Below, in pieces: positions 33,085 through 42,205 of a DNA stretch of 64,000 nucleotides. Source of the stretch: Sporosarcina ureae (GTDB lineage Bacteria > Bacillota > Bacilli > Bacillales_A > Planococcaceae); NCBI RefSeq assembly GCF_029267015.1, contig NZ_JARIEA010000035.1:24711-88710 (forward strand). The letters are read 5' to 3'. A program made the translations under genes and the position numbers. The first letter of the stretch is position 1, and the number at the start of each line of letters is the position of its first letter. The notes beneath the pieces are model-generated. The model made no database searches. It was not told the origin of the DNA and was given only the letters and a program-made list of their open reading frames with translations.

Positions 33085-35277
33085 ATGAAAAAAAGTGTAG
33101 TATTGGCAGAAAAGCCATCTGTTGCACGGGATATTGCCCGTGTGCTGAACTGCAATAAAAAAGGAAATGGCTATTTGGAAGGCGATAAATATATCGTGAC
33201 ATGGGCACTCGGACACTTAGTGACACTCGCTGATCCTGAAAACTACGATACAAAGTATAAAACATGGAAACTCGATGATCTACCTATGATGCCCGAGGAT
33301 TTAAAACTGACGGTCATCAAGCAAACGAGCCGACAATACAATGCCGTGAAGTCGCAGCTTGTACGCCCTGACGTTTCTGACATCATTATTGGAACAGATG
33401 CAGGACGCGAAGGAGAACTCGTTGCACGCTGGATTATCGAAAAGGCAAAGGTCAATAAACCAGTAAAACGTCTATGGATTTCCTCCGTCACGGACAAAGC
33501 AATTAAAGACGGGTTCGCCAACTTGAAACCTGGCAAAGACTACGAAAATCTATTCGAAGCAGCCGTCGCACGCTCTGAAGCTGACTGGTACATCGGACTG
33601 AACGCTACGCGTGCCCTAACTACAAAATTCAATGCGCAACTCAACTGCGGTCGCGTTCAGACGCCTGTCGTCGCAATCATTGCGCAGCGCGAAGATGAAA
33701 TTAATACGTTCCGTCCAAAAACATTTTACGGTATCGAGGCTCAATCTGATACTAACTTGAAATTGACATGGGCAGACTCCAAAACGGGTGACACGCGTTC
33801 ATTCGATCGGGATAAACTGTCGGCTATCGTCAAAAAAGCGGACGGCAAATCTGCAATTATTGAAAATGTCGAAAAGAAAGCCAAAAAAACATTCTCCCCA
33901 GGCCTTTACGATCTGACGGAATTACAGCGAGATGCCAATAAAATGTTTGGCTACTCAGCAAAAGACACATTGAATATCATGCAAAAATTATATGAGCAAC
34001 ATAAAATACTGACCTATCCACGAACGGATTCCCGTTTCCTTTCAAGCGATCTCGTTGCAACACTTCCTGAACGCTTGAAAACCGTCGGCATAGGAGAATA
34101 CCGGTCACTTGCAAACAAGATATTAAAGAAGCCGATCAAAGCGAACAAATCATTTGTTGATGACAGCAAAGTATCTGATCACCACGCAATTATTCCGACT
34201 GAAGAAATCGTCTTGCGAGATAAACTATCGGACCGTGAACGGAAAATCTATGACTTAGTCGTCAAACGATTCCTGGCTGTCTTATTCCCTGCGCATGAAT
34301 ACGAACAGTTGACAGTTCATGCAAAAATAGCAGACGAGAAATTCACAGCGCGCGGGAAAACCATTCTAGTCGCGGGTTGGAAAGAAGTCTATGATAACCA
34401 ATTTGATGAAGATGAAATCGAACAAGATGCAAAAGAACAATTACTTCCCAAACTAACAGCAGGTGACAAGCTCGACATCAAACTTATTAAAGAAACATCC
34501 GGTCAAACAAAGCCTCCCGCTCGTTTCAATGAAGCAACTCTATTATCTGCCATGGAAAATCCGACAAAATATATGGGTACACAAGATAAGAAACTAGCAG
34601 ACACATTGAAATCTACAGGCGGACTCGGAACAGTCGCAACACGTGCGGACATTATCGAGAAATTATTCAACTCCTTCCTAATTGAAAAGCGTGGTAAAGA
34701 TATTCACGTAACCAATAAAGGGAAACAGTTACTCGAATTAGTACCAGATGAACTAAAATCTCCTTTACTAACAGCTGAGTGGGAACTAAAACTAGAGAAA
34801 ATCGCCAAAGGTCAGCTGAAAAAGAAAGCTTTCATCAATGAGATGAAAGGCTATACGAAAGAGATTGTATCCGAGATTAAGGCTAGTGAAGCGAAGTTCA
34901 AGCATGATAATATCTCAACAAAATCATGTCCTGACTGTGGCAAGCCGATGCTCGAAGTAAACGGCAAACATGGCAAAATGCTCGTCTGTCAAGATCGCGA
35001 GTGCGGCCATCGTAAAAACGTCTCACGCGTCACCAACGCACGCTGTCCACAGTGTAAGAAGAAGATGGAGCTTCGTGGTGAAGGTGATGGCCAGATCTTC
35101 ACATGCAAATGTGGCTACCGCGAAAAGCTCTCGGTATTCAAAGAGCGGCGTGAGAAAGCATCAAAAGGTAAAGTAAACAAGCGCGATGTGCAGAAGTATT
35201 TGAAGAAGAACGACGAAGACGAGCCGATAAACAATCCATTCGCAGACGCATTAAAAGGATTGAAATTGGACGACTAA
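33085..35277 (+). CDS. topB: DNA topoisomerase III
   Basis: This 730-residue type IA topoisomerase has an N-terminal Toprim domain (VVLAEKPSVARDIARV; DAGREGELVARW at about 105-116), catalytic Tyr311 in LTYPRTDSR and a C-terminal zinc-ribbon region (CPDCGKPM, then CPQCKKKM and CKCGYRE). It relaxes or decatenates DNA at replication and recombination intermediates. Size and motifs match Bacillus TopB. AAAAAGGAG precedes the ATG. A second topoisomerase III lies 22 kb downstream. Confidence 0.94.
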   Translation: MKKSVVLAEKPSVARDIARVLNCNKKGNGYLEGDKYIVTWALGHLVTLADPENYDTKYKTWKLDDLPMMPEDLKLTVIKQTSRQYNAVKSQLVRPDVSDIIIGTDAGREGELVARWIIEKAKVNKPVKRLWISSVTDKAIKDGFANLKPGKDYENLFEAAVARSEADWYIGLNATRALTTKFNAQLNCGRVQTPVVAIIAQREDEINTFRPKTFYGIEAQSDTNLKLTWADSKTGDTRSFDRDKLSAIVKKADGKSAIIENVEKKAKKTFSPGLYDLTELQRDANKMFGYSAKDTLNIMQKLYEQHKILTYPRTDSRFLSSDLVATLPERLKTVGIGEYRSLANKILKKPIKANKSFVDDSKVSDHHAIIPTEEIVLRDKLSDRERKIYDLVVKRFLAVLFPAHEYEQLTVHAKIADEKFTARGKTILVAGWKEVYDNQFDEDEIEQDAKEQLLPKLTAGDKLDIKLIKETSGQTKPPARFNEATLLSAMENPTKYMGTQDKKLADTLKSTGGLGTVATRADIIEKLFNSFLIEKRGKDIHVTNKGKQLLELVPDELKSPLLTAEWELKLEKIAKGQLKKKAFINEMKGYTKEIVSEIKASEAKFKHDNISTKSCPDCGKPMLEVNGKHGKMLVCQDRECGHRKNVSRVTNARCPQCKKKMELRGEGDGQIFTCKCGYREKLSVFKERREKASKGKVNKRDVQKYLKKNDEDEPINNPFADALKGLKLDD

Positions 35278-35296
35278 CTTCAGAGGGATTGGCTGA

Positions 35297-35453
35297 ACGT
35301 TGGTGTTGGGTTCGGGATTGGCGCTACGGAGGGGACGCTTTCCGGAGGGTGGGCGGTGAACCACACCCCTGCGCTGCACTTCGGCGGGTGTTTCACCTGT
35401 CCCACTGATCCTCTCGGAGTCGCCCCTCCTACGCGCCAATCCCTCGCAATGCG
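35297..35453. repeat. Structured intergenic repeat D (large imperfect hairpin)
   Basis: The ends pair: GGGATTGGCGC, then GGAGGGG on the left; CCCCTCC, then GCGCCAATCCC on the right. The inner blocks GGGACGCTTTCCGGAGGG and CTGATCCTC, then GGAGTCGCCCC, match repeat A. The closing stem differs in sequence from repeat A but keeps complementarity. Confidence 0.75.
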
Positions 35454-35551
35454 AGTGGATGATACTATTTGTTGTGCATTGAAGTAAGTGTTGTAAACCG
35501 TATTGAACTTAAATAATTTAAGACAAAACAATAATTTACACACCAATTCCA

Positions 35552-35660
35552 AAGCGAAGCGTTAGGAGCACATTTTTGCACTAGCGAACCGGTTGACTCA
35601 CCGCGGGCCCATGGGAAAACGTCCGCCAGCTGGAGCTTCATCCCATCACACTCACAAAGT
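35552..35660. repeat. Intergenic repeat E
   Basis: The left 33 bp (35552-35584) match repeat B at 7338-7370 (30 of 33). The right 34 bp (35627-35660), inverted, match repeat C at 10789-10823 with two differences. Its position after repeat D mirrors the A-B order at 7.0-7.4 kb. Confidence 0.7.
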
Positions 35661-35694
35661 TATCCCTTCCAGCATTCTAACTTTACATCACCAA

Positions 35695-35732
35695 AAAAGC
35701 TGTCCCACGAAAAACTTCGTGGGACAGCTTTT
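35695..35732 (-). terminator. Terminator of proS
   Basis: A 17-bp stem, AAAAGCTGTCCCACGAA with its complement around a 4-nt loop, followed leftwards by T-rich sequence. Confidence 0.88.
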
Positions 35733-35742
35733 ACTTTCTCTA

Positions 35743-37179
35743 TTAGTAAGAACGAGCAAACCAAACCGTATGCTTCGACTCATTTCCACAATTAATACAA
35801 GTGGACTTCTCTGCTGGTGGATCGAACGGAATATTACGCGTCGTAAACTTCGTCTCATCCTTCACATGCTCTTCACATGCATCATCGCCACACCAACCTG
35901 CAAGAATCCAACCCGGAGTTACTTCGTTAGTAGCACTATCTTCAATATGCTTCTTCAATTCATCGAGCATATCGATATTCATATGAGAATTCTCATCACG
36001 GAACGTACGCGCATTTTCAAGCAAACGCTTCTGCATCGTCTGTAATTCTTGCTCGATGCTCGCGACAGCTTCAGCCAGACTAACGGCCACTTTTTCGCCA
36101 CCGTCACGCGCTTTCATCAATGCTTGATCATTTTCAAGATCACGTGGTCCAAGTTCTAGACGTACCGGAACACCTTTTAATTCATACTCGTTAAACTTGA
36201 AGCCTGGAGACTGGTCTGAATCATCTAGACGTACGCGAATACCTTTAGACTTCAATTCAGCATAGATCTCATCCAGCTTTTCCATGATTGCGGGATTCTT
36301 CTTCCAAGGTCCAACTGGAATCAGCACGACCTGTGTCGGTGCAACGCGTGGAGGCAATACAAGACCTTGTTCGTCACCATGCACCATGATAACAGAACCG
36401 ATCAAGCGTGTTGACGTTCCCCAAGATGTTGTATGCACGAACTGGTGCTTGTTTTCTTTAGTTAAGTATTTGATATCAAATGCTTCAGCAAACTTTGTGC
36501 CGAGGTAATGTGACGTTCCGGCTTGTACTGCTTTGCCATCTTTCATCATTGCTTCAATCGAGAATGTATCAATTGCACCCGCAAAACGCTCAGACGGTGT
36601 TTTCTGACCATCATATACTGGAATCGCAAGTAAGTCTTCAACAACTTCTTTGTAGATTTCCAACATCTGCATCGTTTCATGACGTGCTTCTTCTTCATCT
36701 ACGTGTGCAGTATGTCCTTCTTGCCACAAGAATTCAGACGTACGAATGAATGGTAGAGTCTTTTTCTCCCAGCGGAATACGTTTGCCCACTGGTTGATCA
36801 GTACTGGAAGGTCACGGTAGCTCTTGATCCAGTCAGAATATAAATGACCAATCATCGTTTCAGACGTTGGACGTAGCGCCAAACGTTCTTCCAATTTCTC
36901 GCCCGCCGCTTCTGTTACCCATGGCAATTCTGGAGAAAATCCTTCGATATGATCTTTTTCTTTTTCGAAAAATGACTCTGGAATTAGCATAGGGAAATAG
37001 GCGTTACGGTGACCCGTCTCTTTAAAGCGACGATTCATTTCATCCTGAATATGCTCCCAGATTTCATAGCCGTCCGGTTTAAACGCGATACATCCACGCA
37101 CTGGTGTATAATCCATTAAATCCGCTTTCTGGATTGTATCGATATACCATTTCGTAAAATCATTTTGCTGATTGCTCAT
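35743..37179 (-). CDS. proS: Prolyl-tRNA synthetase, archaeal/eukaryotic type
   Basis: This 478-residue class II synthetase charges tRNA-Pro with proline. It lacks the roughly 180-residue editing insertion of the common bacterial form. It has a C-terminal zinc-type region (GWCGDDACEEH, then STCINCG) and ends in ARSY, all features of the archaeal/eukaryotic-like ProRS. Class II motif 2 (FRWEKKTLPFIRTSEFLWQEGHTAH) and motif 3 (LVLPPRVAP) are clear. AAGGAGG lies 10 nt before the ATG, with a tiny ATG-AAG-TAA frame between them. No T-box is visible upstream. Confidence 0.92.
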   Translation of the reverse strand: MSNQQNDFTKWYIDTIQKADLMDYTPVRGCIAFKPDGYEIWEHIQDEMNRRFKETGHRNAYFPMLIPESFFEKEKDHIEGFSPELPWVTEAAGEKLEERLALRPTSETMIGHLYSDWIKSYRDLPVLINQWANVFRWEKKTLPFIRTSEFLWQEGHTAHVDEEEARHETMQMLEIYKEVVEDLLAIPVYDGQKTPSERFAGAIDTFSIEAMMKDGKAVQAGTSHYLGTKFAEAFDIKYLTKENKHQFVHTTSWGTSTRLIGSVIMVHGDEQGLVLPPRVAPTQVVLIPVGPWKKNPAIMEKLDEIYAELKSKGIRVRLDDSDQSPGFKFNEYELKGVPVRLELGPRDLENDQALMKARDGGEKVAVSLAEAVASIEQELQTMQKRLLENARTFRDENSHMNIDMLDELKKHIEDSATNEVTPGWILAGWCGDDACEEHVKDETKFTTRNIPFDPPAEKSTCINCGNESKHTVWFARSY

Positions 37180-37302
37180 TACTTCATTTCCTCCTTAGTA
37201 AAAACCGCACTCTTGTTATTCCATACTGTTAATCATATAACAAATCAAGCATTCCTACAATTGAATGCCGTCACAATGCATGTCTAACCTCTTAAATTCC
37301 AT

Positions 37303-37331
37303 AAAAAAACTGCCCTCAATGAAGAGGACAG
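37303..37331 (-). terminator. Terminator of the symporter gene
   Basis: Leftwards, CTGTCCTC pairs with GAGGGCAG, followed by seven T. Confidence 0.8.
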
Positions 37332-37338
37332 CCTTCGA

Positions 37339-38628
37339 TTACACTAATTTTTCTTCTGCAAATACAAATTGTGGTTCGCGTTCTACTTTCACAGTATCCT
37401 CACCGAAGCGACCTTCCCACTTCGACATGACTACCGTTGCAAGTGCGTTTCCAATTACGTTCACTACCGTACGTGCCATATCAAGTAAACGGTCGATTCC
37501 CGCGATAAATGCTAAACCTTCAAGCGGAATTCCTACTGTTCCAAGCGTCGCAAGTAACACGACAAATGAAACGCCAGGTACGCCAGCAATCCCTTTAGAC
37601 GTAATCATCAACACTAACACTAACGTGATTTGCTCCATAATACTCAACTGAATGCCATACATTTGTGCAATGAACATAGCCGCCAATGCTTGGTAAAGAG
37701 TAGATCCGTCTAGGTTAAATGAATATCCTGTTGGCACTACAAAAGATACGATATCTTTCGGGCTACCGTACTTCTCCATTTTCTCCATCACTTTCGGTAA
37801 CACCGTTTCCGAACTAGACGTAGAAAACGCTAGAATCAATTCGTCTTTCAAGATTTTCATGAAGTGGAAGATGTTCACGCCCACCATCTTCGCGATCCCA
37901 CCTAACACGACGATGATGAAGAATATCATCGTTGCATATACAAGAACCATTAATTTCCCCATCGGAATGAGTGATTCCAAACCGAATTTAGATACCGTTA
38001 CACCAATTAACGCGAATACGCCGAACGGTGCAAACTTCATGATCATATTCGTTACCCAGAACATTGCGTCAGCGACCCCTTGGAAAACATCAAGTACCGG
38101 TTTGCCACGCTCCCCGATTGCCGCTACACCTAATCCAAATAACACAGAGAAGAAAATGATTGGCAACATATCGCCATTCGCCATCGAGTCTACAATATTA
38201 CTTGGTACGATGCCAACTAGCACATCCATGAAGCCGCCATTTTGCACTTCTTCTGTCGTTTCTACATATTGCGAGATGTCACCTTTTTCAAGAGAAGACA
38301 TATCGATGCCTTCACCTGGCTTGAAAATATTTGCTGACATAAGACCAACAATAATCGCAATCGTTGTTACAATTTCAAAATATAAAAGCGTTTTACCGCC
38401 AAGTTTACCTAATTTCTTAATATCACCTGTACCTGCTACGCCGATTACTAGCGTGGAAATAATAATAGGTACTACAATCATTTTAATCATATTGATGAAC
38501 ATCGTGCCGATTGGCTGTAAGTATCTCTCTACATTAGGATTACCATAGAAGATTGCACCGACTGCAATACCTAAAACCAATCCAATTAATATTTGGTAAG
38601 CCAAAGACAATTTAAATATCTTTTTCAT
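37339..38628 (-). CDS. Dicarboxylate/amino acid:cation symporter (DAACS family, GltP/GltT-like)
   Basis: This 429-residue membrane protein has the DAACS layout of eight helices with two re-entrant hairpins. Signature motifs are STSSSETVLPKVMEKM (about residues 270-285, hairpin 1) and PTGYSFNLDGSTLYQALAAMFIAQ. It imports glutamate, aspartate or C4-dicarboxylates with sodium or protons. The ribosome binding site is AAGGGGG. Upstream, three TTTTGT-like repeats of GlnL type and a cre site lie in the 98-bp gap to glnL, suggesting activation by the adjacent two-component system and catabolite repression. Confidence 0.9.
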   Translation of the reverse strand: MKKIFKLSLAYQILIGLVLGIAVGAIFYGNPNVERYLQPIGTMFINMIKMIVVPIIISTLVIGVAGTGDIKKLGKLGGKTLLYFEIVTTIAIIVGLMSANIFKPGEGIDMSSLEKGDISQYVETTEEVQNGGFMDVLVGIVPSNIVDSMANGDMLPIIFFSVLFGLGVAAIGERGKPVLDVFQGVADAMFWVTNMIMKFAPFGVFALIGVTVSKFGLESLIPMGKLMVLVYATMIFFIIVVLGGIAKMVGVNIFHFMKILKDELILAFSTSSSETVLPKVMEKMEKYGSPKDIVSFVVPTGYSFNLDGSTLYQALAAMFIAQMYGIQLSIMEQITLVLVLMITSKGIAGVPGVSFVVLLATLGTVGIPLEGLAFIAGIDRLLDMARTVVNVIGNALATVVMSKWEGRFGEDTVKVEREPQFVFAEEKLV

Positions 38629-38652
38629 CGATAATCCCCCTTAGATGTTCTC

Positions 38653-38666
38653 TGAAAACGCTTTCT
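38653..38666. promoter_or_regulatory. Candidate cre site (CcpA)
   Basis: TGAAAACGCTTTCT matches the cre consensus TGWAANCGNTNWCA at 13 of 14 positions. It lies between the GlnL-type repeats and the symporter start. Confidence 0.55.
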
Positions 38667-38699
38667 TTCAGTAACTTATTCATATCTTACGGGGGCCCT

Positions 38700-38725
38700 A
38701 CAAAATTCTACAACATCCTACAAAA
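38700..38725 (-). promoter_or_regulatory. Triple GlnL-type direct repeat upstream of the symporter gene
   Basis: Read leftwards, TTTTGT (38720-38725), N4, TGTTGT (38710-38715), N4, TTTTGT (38700-38705). Bacillus subtilis GlnL recognises TTTTGT-N4-TTTTGT. The 10-bp period places all copies on one face of the helix. Confidence 0.72.
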
Positions 38726-38726
38726 A

Positions 38727-39602
38727 CTATTTTCGTCCTTCTATTGTTTCCATATACAACACATGCAGAAACTTCTTACTGTTCACTTTGGCAGGCCTGA
38801 TATCGATACTTTCTTCTTGAATCTGTTTCATTCTCATACTTATCTCTTGGAAGTCAAAGAAGCGTGGGGCATAGTATTCGAATTCATCGATTGTATAATC
38901 TACCGCGCCAAGTGATGCTAAATGTTCCATTGCCGTAAGGATTGATCGACGGATTCTTTGCTCCATCGCCTTACTTTCTTTGGAGATGTCTCCATCTGGC
39001 ACACCCAGTTTTGTCAACGCAGCTTCATATAGTTCCTTTAGAGGCGGTAATTGAATAGCTCGCTGCTCGTTCAAGACTTCCATGATGGCTACGATGTCGC
39101 GACTTGCGCTGTCACTAAAGATACCCATATCATGCAGCTTCTTCAGAACAATATCTTTCACTGATTGCTGTGCTTTAGGTTGTTCAACAGAACCGAATTG
39201 CGCTAGCGATTCCCGAATCGTCAATAAAGAGTTTTTCAGACGTAACTGTTCCGCTGTACGTCGCACGATGCTTCGCACTTCTATTTGATTGATTGGCTTA
39301 TGTATGAAGAATTCGACACCGACTTCATAGGCTTCGCCAACCATTTCTTTGTTCACTACTTGGCTCAGCATAATGAATTGTCCATTATAGCCTTGTGTTT
39401 TCAACTGTTGAATTGTTTCGATTCCATCAAGTTCAGGCATCAATAAATCGATCAATACGACGTCCGGTGCTAGGGAAAGTATTTGAGGTATGGCTTTCAC
39501 TCCACTTTCCGCCTCACCAATCACAATCCCTTCTTGCTCTGCCAAAATATTTTTCAGCATCACACGGCTTGCTTTGTCGTCATCTACGATAAAATATCTC
39601 AT
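38727..39602 (-). CDS. glnL: GlnL-like response regulator
   Basis: This 291-residue regulator has a receiver domain (residues 1-118; phospho-acceptor Asp52 in VLIDLLMPELDG, Lys in FIHKPINQ) and a C-terminal YcbB-type DNA-binding domain (about 150-280). It resembles Bacillus subtilis GlnL, which responds to glutamine through GlnK. It overlaps the kinase gene by 4 bp. The downstream symporter carries GlnL-type repeats, so control of dicarboxylate or glutamate uptake is the likely task. No glutaminase gene is adjacent, unlike in B. subtilis. Confidence 0.83.
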   Translation of the reverse strand: MRYFIVDDDKASRVMLKNILAEQEGIVIGEAESGVKAIPQILSLAPDVVLIDLLMPELDGIETIQQLKTQGYNGQFIMLSQVVNKEMVGEAYEVGVEFFIHKPINQIEVRSIVRRTAEQLRLKNSLLTIRESLAQFGSVEQPKAQQSVKDIVLKKLHDMGIFSDSASRDIVAIMEVLNEQRAIQLPPLKELYEAALTKLGVPDGDISKESKAMEQRIRRSILTAMEHLASLGAVDYTIDEFEYYAPRFFDFQEISMRMKQIQEESIDIRPAKVNSKKFLHVLYMETIEGRK

Positions 39603-40873
39603 GCTTCTATCTCCTCCATAATGGATTCCATAGGGATTTCCACTAGTACATTCAGTCCTTGATCGAGACGCTTTACCACAATTGTACCTCGCAGCGCTTC
39701 AATAATTGCACAGACATGCGATAACCCGATACCTGTTGCTGCCGTTCCTTGATCTGTAAATTTCGTCGTATAACCTGGTTCAAATATGATGTCTTCATGT
39801 TCAATAGGAATCCCTTTTCCTGTGTCACATACACTAAAGCGCACCCACTCTTCATCGGTTTCGACTGTAATGAGTACTTGACCTTTTTCATCAATGGCCT
39901 CCACAGCATTCGCCGTCAAATTATTCAATATAGCGAGCAAAGGGACATGTTGGCCTGTTTGGAGGTCCCCATCAAGTACTGTTTCCAACGTGCATTCCTT
40001 ACCGATCATTTCACTGTACTTTTCATTCGCAGTGACGACCATATTGAGTAAGTCAGATAGGTAAAACACTTCTACTTGTTGCCGTGTTGTCCACTTTGAT
40101 AACCCTGCCAAAATTCGCTGAGAATCCTTTTTCACTTCATGGATCTCCTGCGCAATGTGTAACGCTTGGGTGCTAAGTTCCGGTTGGTTCTCTTTTTTGA
40201 GCTTGCGGTATAAATCATGACTCGATGCAGTGATTTGTTCTATATGGTTCATGGACTTTTGTAAATACAATGCTTCCGCATATAACTCAGAACCTACCCC
40301 AAGCATCTCCTCTACACGCTGCTTCTCTTTTGATAATGCCACAGAACTATATAATCCCACAGTGAAGAAACTTCGCAATAATGCGACCCCTACTAGAATC
40401 CCCCACTCCTTAACATTGAGCAGAGAACTATGTAACCACCAGTTACGCAGTGCATGCTCTGACGTGTTGCTCACTACTTCAAATATGAAAGCTAAGGCAC
40501 CTAGTCGAAGTGGTAAAGATTTATACTTTTCAAGACCGACAAAATGCCAGCCGACCGCCACGATAAAGTAAAACAAAAAGACAGGTACATGCATTTGTAA
40601 ACTCTCAAGCAAATCAGCACCGAGCCACAGCTCCTTCGTTATACGAAATACTACTACCGTAACTGCTGTAACGAATCCTGTGCGCAAAATAGAGACAGGT
40701 GGGTAAATAAGTATTAATAAAAAGAATACTATACCGCCCAGCGCAAAACGGAACATCTCGTCGTCAAACGGCATCACTTTCAATTCGCCTGTAAGAGCTG
40801 TCAAGATTGCAATAAAGGCAATTCTAGCCGCTTCCGATTGATATATATGGCGCCACATTAATTTTGCATTCAT
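39599..40873 (-). CDS. glnK: GlnK-like sensor histidine kinase
   Basis: This membrane kinase of about 424 residues has five to six N-terminal helices (about 15-185), a coiled linker, a dimerisation segment with probable phospho-accepting His245 in IHEVKKD, and a HATPase domain (N-box NNLTANAVEAI, G1 DTGKGIP, G2 GIGLSHVCAI). It resembles Bacillus GlnK (YcbA). ATG 40873 is used; the adjacent ATG at 40876 is equally possible behind AGGAG. The ligand sensed, glutamine or another nitrogen signal, is inferred from the family. Confidence 0.8.
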   Translation of the reverse strand: MNAKLMWRHIYQSEAARIAFIAILTALTGELKVMPFDDEMFRFALGGIVFFLLILIYPPVSILRTGFVTAVTVVVFRITKELWLGADLLESLQMHVPVFLFYFIVAVGWHFVGLEKYKSLPLRLGALAFIFEVVSNTSEHALRNWWLHSSLLNVKEWGILVGVALLRSFFTVGLYSSVALSKEKQRVEEMLGVGSELYAEALYLQKSMNHIEQITASSHDLYRKLKKENQPELSTQALHIAQEIHEVKKDSQRILAGLSKWTTRQQVEVFYLSDLLNMVVTANEKYSEMIGKECTLETVLDGDLQTGQHVPLLAILNNLTANAVEAIDEKGQVLITVETDEEWVRFSVCDTGKGIPIEHEDIIFEPGYTTKFTDQGTAATGIGLSHVCAIIEALRGTIVVKRLDQGLNVLVEIPMESIMEEIEA

Positions 40874-41011
40874 CATTTCGCTCCTAATAAATAAGTAATC
40901 GTACACGTATTATAGCAACCAGAAAAACATTGTACAGTTTTGGACTTGGATATTACGGGTACTGTAAGAAGGTAGATTTATTATATTTATATATCGAAAG
41001 GATGAAAATAC

Positions 41012-41662
41012 ATGAAAGTTTTAGTTGTAGGTGCAAACGGTCAGATCGGGAAACAGTTAGTTTCATTGATTCAAGACAGCGATACGCTGAAAGCAAAAGC
41101 CATGATCCGTAAGCAAGAGCAAGCGGAACATTTTGAGAAAATCGGTGCGGAAACCGTGCTTGTAGATCTTGAAGGCGAAGTGGACGACATCGTAAAAGCA
41201 GCAGACGGCGTAGATGCTATCGTCTTCACAGCAGGCTCCGGCCCCAAAACGGGTCCAGATAAAACTATGATGATCGACCTTGACGGTGCTATTAAAACTA
41301 TACAAGCAGCGCAGAAAGCCGATGTTAAACGTTTTATCATGATTAGTTCATATGACACAACACGTAAAGCGATCCAGGAAGCACCGGAATCATTTGCTCC
41401 GTACGTTGTCGCAAAACACTATGCAGATGAATGGTTACGCTCGACTGACCTTAACTATACAATGATTCATCCAGGCGCTTTAACAAACGACAAAGGAACA
41501 GGCAAAGTAGAAGCCGCAACTACTGTCGAACCTAAAGAAGTACCACGTGAAGATATCGCAGAAGTTATCTTCGCTTGTCTAGAAAACGACTCTACAATCG
41601 GCAAGGAGTTTCAAGTAATCGGTGGGTCCACGCCAATCACAGAAGCAATTGAAAAACTATAA
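41012..41662 (+). CDS. SDR family NAD(P)-binding oxidoreductase (YhfK-like)
   Basis: This 216-residue atypical short-chain dehydrogenase has the N-terminal nucleotide motif VVGANGQIGKQL. FIMISSYDTTRKA and YVVAKHYADEWLRST replace the classical Tyr-x3-Lys, and the ending is EFQVIGGSTPITEAI. The family is NAD(P)H-binding 'NmrA/YhfK-like'; the substrate is unknown. GAAAGGATG precedes the ATG. It is monocistronic. Confidence 0.85.
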   Translation: MKVLVVGANGQIGKQLVSLIQDSDTLKAKAMIRKQEQAEHFEKIGAETVLVDLEGEVDDIVKAADGVDAIVFTAGSGPKTGPDKTMMIDLDGAIKTIQAAQKADVKRFIMISSYDTTRKAIQEAPESFAPYVVAKHYADEWLRSTDLNYTMIHPGALTNDKGTGKVEAATTVEPKEVPREDIAEVIFACLENDSTIGKEFQVIGGSTPITEAIEKL

Positions 41663-41689
41663 TCCTAATAATTTAAAAATAGTTAAAAT

Positions 41690-41725
41690 AAAACGATTAG
41701 AAGCATAATACTTCTGATCGTTTTT
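41690..41725. terminator. Bidirectional terminator
   Basis: AAAACGATTAGAAG pairs with CTTCTGATCGTTTT around CATAATA. Confidence 0.85.
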
Positions 41726-42200
41726 ACGTAAGTTTTTTAATTATCTCTTCGTATTTAGGATGCTTCTTCAATAAATCATGCCGCTCAAATAACTCAAAAT
41801 CTGCAAAATCAAATCCTGGCGATACCATACAACTAACTAGCGCAAACGTATTGGGCTCTTTCACCGATGAGCCAAAAATTGTATCTTTCGGCACGAGAAA
41901 TTGTGGCACTTCCCCTTTGTGTAGGTCAAGACCCACTGATACCTCTTCATATAGCCCTTGAGGCGTAATCATATGTACGGTTAATGAGCTGCCCCCATGA
42001 AAATACCAGATTTCATCTGACTGCAGACGATGAAAATGGGAAACATCTTCTGAACGAAGAAGAAAATAAATACTCGTATACATAGGGCGCTCACCTTGCG
42101 CACAATTTGCAGTGACATCCGACCGATACGTCGATTTATAAAACCCTCCTTCAGGATGTGGTTCCAGCTGTAAATATTCAATCCACTCTTCTGCATTCAT
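41724..42200 (-). CDS. Cupin domain protein (DUF985)
   Basis: This 158-residue single cupin of the DUF985/YML079-like type has HPEGGFYKSTYRS, YFLLRSEDVSHFHRL with metal-type His residues, DEIWYFHGGSSL and FALVSCMVSPGFDFADFEL near the end. It may bind a metal or a small sugar-like ligand; the function is unknown. GAGGAG lies 8 nt before the ATG at 42200. It follows the DMT gene after 5 bp and is probably cotranscribed. Confidence 0.82.
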   Translation of the reverse strand: MNAEEWIEYLQLEPHPEGGFYKSTYRSDVTANCAQGERPMYTSIYFLLRSEDVSHFHRLQSDEIWYFHGGSSLTVHMITPQGLYEEVSVGLDLHKGEVPQFLVPKDTIFGSSVKEPNTFALVSCMVSPGFDFADFELFERHDLLKKHPKYEEIIKKLT

Positions 42201-42205
42201 ATCCA

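Larger units (their letters stand above)
35278..35742. other. Intergenic region with repeats D and E
   Basis: This 465-bp convergent gap between topB and proS has no credible gene. It is almost filled by the two repeats and the proS terminator. Confidence 0.8.

Noticed and set aside
35593..36045. 150-residue frame in the topB-proS gap running into proS
   Set aside because: It reads through repeat E and the proS terminator and then antisense to proS.
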